From positions 53,033,924-53,097,923 of the forward strand of contig OX393581.1 in NCBI GenBank assembly GCA_947652605.1: DNA of 64,000 nucleotides, in the 5' to 3' direction. The DNA comes from Elmis aenea. Its lineage: Eukaryota > Arthropoda > Insecta > Coleoptera > Elmidae. The position numbers and the translations under genes are program-made. The notes under the pieces were generated by a model, which worked only from the letters and a program-made list of their open reading frames with translations, was not told the DNA's origin and searched no databases. Shown piece after piece: positions 25,301-37,420 of the stretch. Position 1 is the stretch's first letter, and each line of letters opens with the position of its first letter.

Positions 25301-26305
25301 AAAATATTATCATCCTTACCATTGACACTTTTTTAATTCAAACTTGGTAGCTTTATGTTTTTGGCCATTCTGGGTTGAATGAAGTGACAGCAATTTTTTA
25401 TGCTTTTTAGATTTCAAGCTGCGTTCGTCAAATTTTTAAATTTCCAATGTACTTTTCTATATTGCTTTTGGAGAGTTTATTGATAATATCTTTTTAATCA
25501 AAAATTTTAAATGTGTTTAGCTCGTTACATAAAAATGCTAACGAGTTGAGCTTTTCTTGTTGACAATACACCGCCGAGATAATTTTTAATCCGTTTTAAA
25601 ATAGAAAAAGTACTAGATTTTTTTTCGTTAGTAAGTGCTGTACATACAAGTTTTGTTGAATAGATCAATCAGCATTAAAATTTTCCAGCCAGCGGTTCAT
25701 TACCAGGATGAAAGTACAAAACTTGTTTGCGCGTACCTACTGGTTAGTTATAGTTGACTCTGCAAATGTACCAGCTGTTACTTCTTGTCCGGCATCCATA
25801 CATATGCATGTTCGCAAATAGTTTACACACTTCATTTGCATCGCGGTGTAGCACATTTCACCGAAACAGGGTCGGATGATTGGAATACGCGAGAGTAGGT
25901 GACTCAATTAGACCGCGAATACCGGAGTTAATGGCATCGCGCGCCGCTTGGGGTCACCACAGGATCTAAAAGATTTTATGGCGTAATAAAGCGCGTGTGG
26001 TCGATGTATTTAGTGGGAAAAAATGATGCTCGAAGATATCCCCCCAATCAATAAGAAAACTTGGGCAAATTTTCGAACGTTAATAAAGTATTGGAAGTGT
26101 TATTACCGGCTTGGTTCGTTTACACCAGGGTTGCCCAAACCATGTCCTGCGGGTCGCAGGATCTGACGGACCCCAATCCGTAATCGATGAACACCTCTGA
26201 CCGAGATAATTTTTGATATTATGGTATAATTACAGCACTAATTTAAAAATAGTAACCGTATTCGGTTTAACCCGCTTATCCAGTTGTATTCTACTGCAAA
26301 CTAAA

Positions 26306-27584
26306 CTTAAAGTAAGTGGATTTTTAAAATATCAAGTGCACTGTTTCTAAAACAATTGCATGTGATGTTTGACAAGTGTAACGGAGACACCGAATGTCAG
26401 TGTGTGTATTTTGGTGCAGTTGATTATTGTGTTTGTATGTCCAATGGAAAAGCGAGTTGATTTTCGTCGTCGTATGTACAAACTTCTTGGACAACTATCA
26501 AAAAAAGAGGTAATAAACCATTTTAAAACAGAAAATGTTGCAAGATCCACTTTATATAAAATCATCAAACGATGGGAAATGGGTTTTCCTATTGAGGAAA
26601 AACCAAAAAGTGGTAGACCACCCCGTTTGAATAATAGACAACAAAGAGGTGTAACATCAAGGGCTGAAAATAAAGTTGGAGCATCACAACGCAAGTTGGC
26701 GGTGAAATATGGCGTTTCTAGGGGTTGCATACGAAATATTTTAAGAAAAAACAACCTAAGATACTACAAACGGAAGCAGACTCCTAAATACACGGCAAAG
26801 CAATTAGAAGAAATACCCAAGAAATGTAGAAAATTACGAAGAGAGTTTTTAACAGGAACAATTTCCATCGTTATGGACGATGAAAAATATTTTTCTTTCA
26901 CAAACACCAATCTGCCAGGAAACGATGGGTATTACACTAGCAATAAAGAAAATGTTCCAAACGACGTCAAATATAAACCAAAAGCGAAATTTGAACAAAA
27001 AGTCTTGGTCTGGGTGGTCATCTCGGATAAAAGCATTTCTCAACCAGTCATCAGACCTTCGACTGGTCCTGCTATTAACGCTCAGGCGTATCAGCGTGAG
27101 TGTTTACCTATTGTTGAGAAATTTGTAAGAACATACCATAAGGATGGGAAATATGTCTTTTGGCCTGACCTAGCTAGCAGTCATTATGCTGCTACAACTC
27201 AAAATTGGTTAAAAGAAAAAAACATCAATTTTGTAGCCAAAGAAGCTAACCCTCCAAATATACCCAAAGCAAGACCTATTGAAGATTTTTGGTCAATACT
27301 GTCAAGACTTGTTTATAGTGAAGGCTGGGAGGCTAAATCGGTGAAACAACTGCAAACTAGAATCAAAAAGCAAATCAAAAACGTTAGCCTAGATGTTGTC
27401 CAGAACATGATGGCGAAGGTTAAATCTAAGTTAAGAAAAATTGAAGAGGGAGGTCCATTTGCCATTTTATAAATTAAATGAAATAATAGTGTAACTGTTT
27501 ATTTTTGACTGTAAACGGAATTTTTCATTACGGTTTTGTTATATTATCTATATAAGACAATAAAATAATTCCACTTACTTTAAG
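26306..27584 (+). mobile_element. Tc1/mariner-superfamily transposon with intact DD37E-type transposase
   Basis: The element carries one uninterrupted transposase gene between short inverted repeats. A 15 bp perfect inverted repeat, CTTAAAGTAAGTGGA, lies at 26306-26320 and in reverse complement at 27570-27584. Matching weakens outside it, so the true ends may lie a few bases further out; I could not fix a TA target duplication. The unbroken reading frame contrasts with every other transposase trace in the window, all of which carry frameshifts or stops, so this insertion is probably the youngest or best-preserved DNA transposon here. An internal or truncated end cannot be excluded without other copies. 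Confidence 0.8.
26444..27472 (+). CDS. Tc1/mariner-superfamily transposase, DD37E type (342 aa)
   Basis: This encodes a cut-and-paste transposase of the IS630/Tc1/mariner superfamily, which acts in the nucleus on the element's terminal inverted repeats. Numbering from MEKRVDFRRR, residues 1-60 look like a helix-turn-helix region ending in a GRP-type linker (SGRPPRL, 56-62). A second helix-turn-helix follows at about 80-102 (QRKLAVKYGVSRGCIRNIL), then a basic YYKRKQTPK stretch at 107-115. Catalytic motifs are MDDEKYF (D145 or D146), FWPDLASSHYA (D242) and RPIEDFW (E280 or D281). There are 37 residues between D242 and E280, hence DD37E; using D281 it would be DD38D. The frame is open 25 codons further upstream to 26369, but the chosen ATG at 26444 starts where family-like sequence begins. 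Length (about 340 aa) is normal for the superfamily. No internal stop or frameshift is present, so it could be functional. Confidence 0.88.
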   Translation: MEKRVDFRRRMYKLLGQLSKKEVINHFKTENVARSTLYKIIKRWEMGFPIEEKPKSGRPPRLNNRQQRGVTSRAENKVGASQRKLAVKYGVSRGCIRNILRKNNLRYYKRKQTPKYTAKQLEEIPKKCRKLRREFLTGTISIVMDDEKYFSFTNTNLPGNDGYYTSNKENVPNDVKYKPKAKFEQKVLVWVVISDKSISQPVIRPSTGPAINAQAYQRECLPIVEKFVRTYHKDGKYVFWPDLASSHYAATTQNWLKEKNINFVAKEANPPNIPKARPIEDFWSILSRLVYSEGWEAKSVKQLQTRIKKQIKNVSLDVVQNMMAKVKSKLRKIEEGGPFAIL

Positions 27585-28917
27585 CCCACCCGTTATATCT
27601 ATTGGATTTATTAATTATATTTATTGATCGAACACTAGTTTTCATCTTATTATATTGCTATTGCATTTTATAAAGACGGGAAACAAGGTACATAGCGGAT
27701 TTTCCGACTTCCTTCCCTATTATGATTATTACACATATCATTGAGCTTGTCTTTGAAGGATGCGATATGCGATGGGAATTTAAAAAAATACTGGTTGAAC
27801 TTTATAGCCTGTCCTATGGGTCTAAAGTGCTTGGAATACCTTCAAAGATATTCGCTGTCATCCAAAGCGTAGGAAGAGGAAAGGCGCGTTTAGTGGTACG
27901 TCTCGGGCGGCCTCCATTCCACTTTTCTGTGAGGTCCGCTACGGAGTTAAATCTGCATTCACAAATTGCTCTCTGTTCTCCGACTTGGCCATACTTGATC
28001 CTCGGATCATTCAGACTCAGCATCGCTTTGAAGTTTAAACCGTATTTTCATAACAGCACTTGGCAGGGCGAGGGAGCCCGCTCGCGTGGAATGTCGGAGT
28101 TGTTTAGGGTGCGATATCTTACACATCTATTTGCGCGCCATTAAAATGTATGAGCCCGGCTGAAGGATTGATCGGTGCAACACCGCCACGTAGTTTACGG
28201 TCGCCTCGATTATTTATATATTCGTACTAATGAGAAAAAATCGCGGCGTTTCAGACAAACTCTCACATAAAACACAGAACACAATTAGGTTCAACGTTAT
28301 ACGACGCCGCTATATCATTTTAATAGCACTCTGTATAATCCGCAAATGTATAAAACAGGTATTATAATATCGCGTCGTGATGAGTTTTTCTTTAATCTTG
28401 CGGGGAAATAGGAAAGCTTAAAATACTTAAACAAGAACACTAAATTCAAGTTGTGTTCTTCTGGAAAATTAAATTCCGCCCCTATATGGAAGACCGGAAG
28501 TTCTCAGACTTCCTGTTTTAGCAGCACTCTCCCGCAAATCATATCAGAAATGGCGCATGAATGTTATCAACATCGGGGAACTACCTATAATTATTAATAA
28601 TAGCCGCATAAAAACCACTGTCGTCTGTAGAAAATGGCGCACATAATAAATGTGCTAACGTTATAAGCTTAGACATACGTTTCAGCCACTTTCTGAAAAT
28701 TTTCTTTAAATGGATTGGCCCTTATTTAATTTCATTAAATTACAATTGTTTTACTACGCCTTTCTTGTAAACCTCAACTTCGACTCTCATAATGGCAATT
28801 CCCGAATCGGTTTATATTTTATTTAACGTATTTATTTCTGTAAATTAGTTGAGCTGGTATATTTTTCCTGCGTTGTTTGATACATATTATATTATTAATG
28901 CGTGAATTTTGTTGCAG
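27585..28917. other. Unique DNA downstream of the transposon, no gene established
   Basis: The GC-richer part 27810-28150 has open frames of 140 codons (plus) and 79 codons (minus) over the same bases. Neither has splice context or a recognised domain, so I did not call either. Confidence 0.35.
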
Positions 28918-28997
28918 GTGAGAGATTTCATTGTTTGATCTTCACAACCCGATGGAATAAACATATTGTGGAAAAAGGCTACAGAGTTTCAATCAAG
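28918..28997 (+). CDS. Candidate 80 nt internal exon
   Basis: A segment between an acceptor (GAATTTTGTTGCAG, ending 28917) and a donor (CAAG then GTATTT, from 28998). Two bases followed by 26 open codons read ERFHCLIFTTRW and NKHIVEKGYRVSIK. The entering intron would be phase 1 and the leaving one phase 0. The donor is only moderate, and the peptide is too short to recognise. Confidence 0.22.
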
Positions 28998-30163
28998 GTA
29001 TTTTACTATGATTAAAAAGTAATACCACAAGAAGTGTTTATTTTTAAGAATTGTTTGTTGTTCTTCCAAAAATTTTACGACACAACTGCATTTGAATTTT
29101 TTTTTTGCTTTGTGTAGAGTACTGTCCAAGGTTTCCAATATAAAGACAAACAATTCTCTAAAAACAATTCATCTTGAGTGGAATTTAAGAAGAGTATTTT
29201 ATGGTTTACATACTCAAACTTATTTTCTTTTACTCCCAGTTGTTTTTAAAACATTTTTCTTGTAATGCATACAATCTACTCTCTTCAACTTATAGTTATT
29301 TGGCTAATTTAAGCCCAATGGTCAAACTTACCCCCATTTTAGGGTCTGTAAATAATTGATCTCTTAATAACATACACTCTTAACACTAATAATTTATATA
29401 TCGCTTATATATATTATTGCAACAGAATGTACCGTAATGATTCATTCATTATTTTAGTTGCGAGTTATGTGTCAAACTTATATTTTCGCGCAGTTCATAG
29501 CCAATATTAAGTTTTTAAGGTTGTTTTATGTGTCGCTCGGTAATATTAACGTCTCTTTTCTTCGTTTATCACATTTATAGATTTTTTATCGTTCTTTTTA
29601 TATTTTTATGCACAGCTTAACTTTATCTTTATAACGGGCGCTCAAGACAAGCTGCTACAAGTTATATTGTTTAAATAAATGAAAAACGGTTAAAATGTAT
29701 AGGTACTGTTTGGAAACTTTCCGATCTGCAGTAGAGGTTTCATCACTTGGATTAAAGTTTTCCCTTCTATTAAGCTTTTTTAAACTACTCAAAACACGTG
29801 GTTCGACTCAGAGCATTCTCTCTGAAGATCTTTTTCAAAAGTTCTTATGGTGACGGACTGTACTCATAAACAAGCGAGATATAGTCATAAAACGAATAGT
29901 CGAAAAATCGAGTTATCGATGATAACTCGAAAGCAAAAGACGATAAACAATTTTAGTTTTCAGCATTAACTTTTCCTCGAAAAAAGAGATTGAAGAAGCG
30001 GGGTTCGTTTTTGTTAGGTACCGAGATTCCTTATGAGAACATCGAAATTTGTCCACCCTGTACATTGGCCGCACTGTTGGGGAAAGAGTACTTATAACTA
30101 CTTTATTTATTGTTGTTATTTTGGCTCGTGATCGTCTTTATGAGGGTTTTACGTAAAACACAG
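28998..30163. other. No gene seen
   Basis: AT-rich. The CACCCTG end at 30056, read on the minus strand, starts CAGGGTGGACAAATTTCGAT and is a worn repeat end. Confidence 0.4.
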
Positions 30164-30171
30164 GTTTAGAG

Positions 30172-30327
30172 CAGTGTTTCTCAATTTTTTTTCTCTGAGG
30201 GCCCCTTTCAAAATTAAAAACTTACAAAGAACCCCAATGAATTGTAAATTAGAATGATTTTCGAACATTATAAAGGCTTTGGGGACCCCTTCAGAGAAAT
30301 TGACGGACCACACTTTGAGAACCACTG
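30172..30327. mobile_element. hAT-like MITE, 156 bp
   Basis: The left end is CAGTGTTTCTCAA and the right end, reverse complemented, is CCAGTGGTTCTCAAAG. The flanks are GTTTAGAG (30164-30171) and GTCTGGAG (30328-30335), an 8 bp duplication with two changes. Ends starting CAG with a TTCTCAA core and an 8 bp duplication fit hAT non-autonomous elements. Similar single ends occur near 14010 (GCGTTTCCCAAAG) and, inverted, at 34240-34262. Confidence 0.65.
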
Positions 30328-30335
30328 GTCTGGAG

Positions 30336-32228
30336 CAATCATTACATAGTTAAAAGAGTCATGCGCAATCCGGGTATTATTTGATCATACCGCGTATATT
30401 TTATGCTAATAAAAGTCTTCAATGAAAGTTATTTATTTTGCTTTTAAAAGAAAAATAATGTTAGTAACTGGAACAAAATGCAGTGCTTAAAGTATGAAAT
30501 AACACAAAGATATGTACAAATTTGTGACCATTTGCAGCACGTAGTTTTCCTGTAATTTCCTCAGGCTTAGGATAATGTTTCGGCGCATTACAACACTTCC
30601 CCAGCAAAATATCAGACGTGATTACCGACTCGATTACCCGATTTCGTTTAAAGGTGAAATGTTAGGTGTTCGCCGTTAGATTTCTACTAGAATGCATCTG
30701 ATAATCCAGCGCACGTTGCTCTTTTAATTTCCTTCTAAGTTATTAGATTCTCCTCACTTCCTGTTAGACTAGTAATCTCCCGCGAGGCCGCGAAAAATTC
30801 CATGTAAAGAAATGGAAATATCTTTTCATCTTCCAAAAACTTCTACTTTATGTTGCAACTTTGACTATAAGTCGGAAAAGTTGTTAGATTATTATCACTT
30901 TTAATCAAAACTTGCGTCCAACTTTCAGACAATGTCCAACTTGCATAAATCCAATCAACGAAACGTGATCAGATTTGAATGCAATTTCCGCGTACGATTG
31001 TCGTGATACATAAACTATGTTTTGGTATATTGCCCCATAATAGACAACACAAATAATGGGCATTGCTGGTTAAATAGCTACCGGCACCACCTCTGCCATC
31101 AATTACATTATGTATGAAGTTTTAAAACTTTTGCTCTGAATATCGGACTGGGTATATGAAAGAGGAATATTGAAACAACCAAATAATTTAATTGAAAGCA
31201 GGTTTTTTGATCCAAAGAATCTTCATTAACTTTGACAGCAGGCTTATTTATTAGACAAAAATTCTTAATAAAAAGTCATTTTTAGTTAAGCTATTATATA
31301 ACTTTAATGCTAATCTAGCAATTATTCACTTTGATTATAGTTCTTACATTAATAGATTTATTAAAATTATATACTGTATACTATTGAATCGAGTATCGGC
31401 TCTGGGTAAAGTAAAAAAAAACAATTAATTACAAATGCCAATGCTTTCAAAGTACGAACAAATTTTTTATTGTTTACTACTTAATCGTTCGTATGACTGT
31501 AAAGTCTGATTTTGTATTAAGTGTATTGTTTCACATTGATATACCAACCAACTAGATTCAGGAATCGCGGAGTAATTTTGTCGTGAAAAATTTAAAAGTA
31601 AATTAGCAACTTCTAGTGGCAAATATAGTCTCTTCGTGGAATTTTGGAGTGTAATACCGTGGTATTTTAAATCGTTGAAACACTAACTTTGAATAATTTT
31701 GACGATATGAGAAACAACCCCATTAGTTTATCAACACAGTCTAAACTTCTCACACAAACTTCACAATATCTGTCTTTGCATCTTGTATGCAAGGAACAAG
31801 TCAGTATGGCAAGGGATTCCCCGAAGTATTAGTTCTATTGTTTTTGTCCTGACATAGTTAAACTTCCATACTCAGTGTATGTGCACCCGAAGTTCGAATA
31901 TACTTTGTGATACAATGTAAAATATAATGTACTGCGGCAATAGTGATGAAAAGTGTAATAAATGAAAACACTGCTACAATTTTTTGTGTAGACATTTTGT
32001 CTTGATTAGAAAAATAAACAAATATTTGAAATTCTGCAAAGGGCGTTCTGACTGCTTTTAAAGCGAAACTTTTTGTGGCACATCTTTGCCTATTTAAAAA
32101 TATATTTTTCATTTGAATGGAGGTACACAGTTATCGTTTAGAAATATTTAATGTTATTGTAATTGTTGTAATTGATGTAAGATTGTTTGTTCGTTTTATC
32201 GCCTATTAAAACCCCGTCACACCTATTG
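30336..32228. other. No gene seen
   Basis: Unique AT-rich DNA; short frames only. Confidence 0.45.
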
Positions 32229-32353
32229 GCTAACCCTGTATATGTCCTTCATTAGTTCTACGTTTAGACCGAAGTACTTGTCTTTTATGCAATGTTTTTA
32301 CAATTTCTTGTAGTCGAATCCTGTTAAAAGCTTTTTGTAGGTCGATAAAACAG
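32229..32353 (-). pseudogene. RTE-like reverse transcriptase motif A fragment
   Basis: The minus strand reads IFCFIDLQKAFNRIRLQEIV then KTLHKRQVLRS. This is RT motif A (F-x-D-L-x-K-A-F-D) with the last aspartate changed to asparagine, followed by the expected helix. About 40 codons remain. It belongs with the other RTE-like scraps in the window. Confidence 0.65.
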
Positions 32354-33395
32354 AATATAATGAAAACTGAAAGAACAAAACCAAATAAACAGTCTCCGTT
32401 TAAAAAAAGCGCATAACACAGGAAGTCATTACCGTGCCCGCAAACACAGTGATCAAAGATTTTTCATTAATTATTCTATAACATTTCATGACGTGTTTAG
32501 CATCTATTGTTTTAAAACAGAGATAATTAAGAATGATTAAACGTAATTAAAGCTCGGCGCTTAATTAACTTTAAACGCTAATTAGCAAGTCTGTGTGTAA
32601 GTTTGCCGGTTAAACGTCTAATTCAATTTTTCTGATTTCATCAAGTGCTAACGCAGACATTTATTGCATGTTCCGCAATGAAATACAGAGTTCATTTCCA
32701 GAGGAATCCTCACAGCGGGCGACGCCATTCAGCGTCGCGACACTTTCAAGAATGGCCCAAGAAATCAGAGATTGTTTACGATAAGGGAGGTCAGAGAAAT
32801 ACTTGGAGTGAGAGTACTTTTATTAGGACGTATATATGGAGTGAACTAAAGTCTGTAAAAATAGCGAATGGATATAGTTTCGAATCAAATCCAATTTGGG
32901 GGACGTGGACTCTGATGAGTAGAGGCAGTTTACTAATCTTCATCTATTTTTGAAGTGCGGCCAGATGCCCCAAAATTGAATAAAGAAGTTAAATAATTAA
33001 TGGGGAAGGATAGAACGATAAGCTTTCACATATTAAAGTTGCGTCCTTATTTGTTTCTCGTGTTCTCTCTGTTCGATTGAGTTTTAAAAGGAGTGGGTTC
33101 GAGAATATGTGCAAAGTAAAATGTTTTAGTTAGCAAAAACAATCAAAAATAGTTATTTATCCGAAAAGTAGTACTTAACTGGACGATTAGGCAGTTTTGG
33201 GACGAGCCTAGGCGAGTCCTGGTAGTATACGAGTCCAGTAAAGACACATTACGTGTACGTTCAATATTTTTCCTGCGTCCGACACTGACTCCAAAATCAC
33301 TATCGTCACAATCCATAAATAAACAATTAACAATTTACCGGTGAAAACTCGCTTGGCTGCATAATGACGCTTGTTTGACGGTGCAAATCAACAAA

Positions 33396-33495
33396 ACAAC
33401 TCATCACTATGGCAACCAGTTACTTTCCGGCCTAGGCTGGTAAAGACAACTCAATACCATGGCAACTAGTTGCTTTCTGGCCTAGGCCAGTAAAA
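33396..33495 (+). repeat. Tandem duplication of a 50 bp unit containing GCCTAGGC palindrome
   Basis: Units 33396-33445 and 33446-33495 each contain ACAACTCA, then CATGGCAAC or CTATGGCAAC, then GGCCTAGG within a short palindrome. A further GCCTAGGC occurs at 33208-33215. No coding or known repeat family recognised. Confidence 0.55.
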
Positions 33496-35872
33496 ATGTA
33501 TTTTCCAGGCTAAAAATTGATTGGAATTTTTTTTAGAGGGATGCAGAAAAACATAGTTATATAAAATTTAATACTTTTAGGTATGTATTTCATATACAGG
33601 GTGTCCAAAACTTCATTACCACCTCTATTATTTCGTTCGTTTAAAACAATAACCCAATTTAAATCGTTTATTTCATGAAATGACCGGAACTTATTTTAAA
33701 CTTTTATTATTTGTTTATTTATTTTCAAGTCTCAAATAATTGTCGTGCGATTTTAGTATTTTTTAAGACAATGAAATGTCGAACCGGAAATCAGTTTACA
33801 GTGTTGATCTTTTTATGTTCGGAAACTTTGCGTTTTAGTTGGAAAATTCGAACGACCTACGTGCAGTTAAATCAACTTTTAAGTGAACTGTAACTTTCTG
33901 AAACCTGATTTTTAAATAAATTTTTCATTGGACAAACTCTTACGTAACTTTAATTGAATTTGGTTAAATGAAATGTACCATACTTTATTTATTTGGTCAC
34001 TTGGAGCACTTTACAAGTTTTAGAAGGTAAATAAACATAGGGCATTTGATTGGGTATTCATTTATTGTTTATTTACTGTAGCGAGACCTGATGTGTGTTA
34101 CAAATATTGCAAAAACCTTGGAAATAATAGTTTTAAATTTGGATTTATGAAGTTTAGGTCATTTAGAGAGTGAAATTATAGACCAACTAAACTTTCCAAA
34201 AAATTGTAGCAAGCTTTTGTGGAACTCCTGGTTTCCGTGGAACCCAATTTGGGAAACGCTGGTGCAGTGTATTATTTATGTTGGAAATTAATTTGAACAT
34301 ATTCAAAATAGAATATTAAACGTGTTGTGATTCTCTATAGATCCAACTTAACTGGCATAGTGTTGGATATAAATTTTATACTTGTACTGCCTTTACGTAA
34401 TGCCCTGTAGTTTTAAATATTTATACGTAAAGTAATTAATAAATGTTTTTATCTGCATTTAATAATAAATACATTATCAAAGAATGACAGATGAACCCAA
34501 TGTTTGGGCATTTTTTACTGATATTGCAGAAATAGTGTAAAATATTCTTGTAGCGCGTTTTTTTAAGCCAATAACAATTAACCGAATTCGCGCAATTCAG
34601 TTTATAAATAACACTTAATCAGTAACAGTATTTTTAAATATAAACTTTTATCGCGTCGCATTTAATTGCAGGATTGTCGTTGTAAAATAAAATTGCATAA
34701 CAAAACATTTATTTCCAGAAGCGATTAACAACAAGAATTGTCCGTTTGGTTAAATTAATTGTAGCGAAAATTAAATTTTTGATATCCCGCTCGTAAATAA
34801 ACAAGTTCAGAGTTCAGCACTACAAAATTTATAGAGAATTACAGCCGACTGAATTAGTGACAAAGTAGCAACGTAAATTATTGATCAAAAGGCAATTAAT
34901 TTTTCGCGAAGTCTTCGCATTCCTGATTTGTAAATCGGGTACATGTTTAGAATGTTGAAAATATTTAAAACTCGAAAAATTCTAGCAGAATTCCATAAAG
35001 CCGGTTGATTAAAGGTAAATCTTCTGCCGCTTTCATGTTGTTCTTTATTTTATCCCCGGGGAATCTTCCATTTTATTACCTTTTAATGAGCGCCCCTCGC
35101 ATTTCTAACTTTGACGAATTGATGAAATCTTCAGCAGAGACCGTTTCGGCTCCTGCTAAATAATTTGTGGCTAATGTTTCTGCAGGGATTTTATAAAAGT
35201 TGATTTCGTAAAAATACGGTTAATTTGTCGTCTTAATTTATTATCCTTTGGAGGGATCGTTATCTCTTGATTTAACTCGAACGTAATTTTGTTTCTTTAC
35301 AAATCTATATCCGTTTTCATGACAATTTCTCCAAAGTCAATTAAACGTAAATGATAAATCAGCTGTCAAGCGATATTAACGGATTGGTTTTGATGTAGTA
35401 ATTCTCTCTCTCGGCACATAAATTAATTTAGAAGCCAACCGACGGCAACGGAATTGCGGCCATGCTGATTGCAGCTAATAGCTAAAAGAAAAGTTAGACG
35501 CGATAATGAATGTGTTGTTTTGAAAACATTGCGTGTACCTTCAAATATAATTTAATTTAAATAATGACACTAAAAGGGTGGAATTAAAATCGTTATGTTT
35601 GACTTCTTGAATAATTTTGATGCAAATTTTGAAAATCTTATCTTGAAAAACCAACTTTTGTAAGGAATATCCACATTAATTACTTTTGAATGCTGTAAAT
35701 AAAGGTAGTTTGTTTTTTAATTGCGGTAAATTAATCAAGAAATACGATAACAACAATTCCGTTTCATAATCAAACGAAATTTATTTTCCAAAGTTTGTTT
35801 ACTAGAGAGGGTGTTTCAGTTTAAACGGCACACTCCTAAAACCTTGCTATTTTAAAAAGAATCTCTATATAC

Positions 35873-36030
35873 AGAGTGGTGCACATAGAAGGGCCACTAC
35901 TGGGATCTCGTAAACGGTAAGAGCTACAAAGAATTTTGAATGAGACAAATTGTTCCCCTTTCTGAGACCTATTCAGTGAAGCTTTAATGTTTTAAAAAAA
36001 TTCCATGGCAGGCTAGATAATAAACAAAAA
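35873..36030 (+). repeat. Solo transposon end related to that at 25122
   Basis: It begins CAGAGTGGTG after TA and shares the AAACGGTAAGAG block about 50 bases in with the copy at 25122. No matching inverted end was found nearby, so the element is partial. Confidence 0.4.
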
Positions 36031-36801
36031 TCAAAATTGGCATTTTTTAAAAATCGGTAATAACTGGGTTAAACGTGATGGTTCAAAAATATTTTTGGGA
36101 AAAAAGTTGTAGATTTTTTTACGCATTGTAAAACGAAAGCATTCATTTGTTTTAATATTGCTTAGTACGCAATCGAAAGATGTAATTTCACCAAATTATA
36201 GGCTTTTATTAATATTCACTGCAAAAACAAACTAATCATTGTGGATTTTGTGGTAGTTTCATTCACTCAGCTACAAACGATTATCTGTGAAACTTAACAC
36301 GTAAAAAATGAAGCATGTTCGGTTCAAGGCGACTGCATAACTAAAATATTTGAAAAATACACGCTACATCCTACATGGAATTAAATCCGTATTTTAGTCT
36401 TAGATAATACAGCGTGTAACGCTATAACGCCTATTACGTTATGACGTGTTTCAATCCAACTAAAATAGAACTTTGATGGATATTAACTATTACGAACTGG
36501 CGTGAGAGTTATTTGTAAGTAATTCTTAAGCACAAAACACAGATAACGTCCAACTCGTTCTGGTGCAATAGTCAATTAAAAGGCGATTTGAAAATATGGG
36601 GATTAAGTGTACAACACGCAAATAACTAGAGCATGATTAGATTAGATTATTTAATTCGGATAGTTGTGCTTGATTTAAAAGAAAATGCAAGCTTAATGCT
36701 TATTACAGACTATCACCAGTAGTTCTTTGTTCAATTTTTAGTCATTCATAATTTTTTAACATTAATTTCTTCAGTATTTTTTAGGTAACACTCATTGATT
36801 C

Positions 36802-37420
36802 GATATTTATTTATTTATTTAGTCATGAGTCCTACTGTTAGGTGCAGGACTGTTGAGTTGTGTTGTGCTAACTTTTTTTCATGTTTTTCTGTCTTGTGCT
36901 AGCTTTTTTATGTCTTTCCATTTGGTGTTTCTATCCGTTGCTGCTTTTTTAACTTCGTCTTGCCAGATTTTTCTTGGTCTACTCTTTTGTTTTTTCCCTG
37001 TGATCTTGCTTCATAGGAGTTAACCTTTCTTCTTTCATCCTATAAATGTCACTCAACCATCTCAGCTGTCCATCTGGTATTTTTGTTTCAACAAATTTTA
37101 TCTTTAATTGTTCTCTATATGTTTCGTTTTTGATTCTATTTTTTTTTGGTTTTTTCTTGGATTTTTCTTAGAAATCTCCTTTTTGTTGTATTCACTCGGC
37201 CACTATTTTTATTAGTGAGTGTCCACGTTTCACTTCCGTATAAAAGTGCCGGAGTTACTATCTTTTTGACCACTTCCACTTTTGTTCGTTTTGGGACTTC
37301 TTTAGTTCCTAAAAATGTTGTTCTTAAACTGTTAAATATTCTTCCCAAATTTCCTGTCCTTTCGCTTATTTCCTTGTCCATTCCTCAATTTTTCTCTATG
37401 ATCACTCTTAAATATTAATT
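36802..37420 (-). mobile_element. RTE-like non-LTR retrotransposon 3' end, copy E
   Basis: A minus-strand copy of the C-terminal end of an RTE-like ORF. The frame at 37381-37136 reads MDKEISERTGNLGRIFNSLR, VVKKIVTPALLYGSETWTLT and RRFLRKIQEKT, the well-known L-Y-G-S-E-T-W-T-L plus R-R-F-L-R-x-I pattern. Downstream coding (QLRWLSDI-like) continues with stops to about 36830. The 3' end is a (TTTA)n repeat at 36802-36821 as read on the plus strand. 5' truncated; inactive. Confidence 0.75.

Larger units (their letters stand above)
32354..36801. other. Mostly unique AT-rich DNA
   Basis: Apart from the 50 bp tandem pair, the repeat ends at 33597 and 35873, and the worn inverted CAGCGTTTCCCAA end at 34240-34262, nothing is recognised. 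A plus frame at 32645-32953 (102 aa) lacks supporting signals. Confidence 0.4.

Noticed and set aside
26125..26180. CAGGGTTGCCCAAACC, resembling a hAT end
   Set aside because: No matching second end or 8 bp duplication was found, so no element could be delimited.
27722..28144. 140-codon plus-strand open frame and 69-79 codon minus-strand frame over the same bases
   Set aside because: Both are open because the patch is GC-richer; neither has splice signals or a recognised family.
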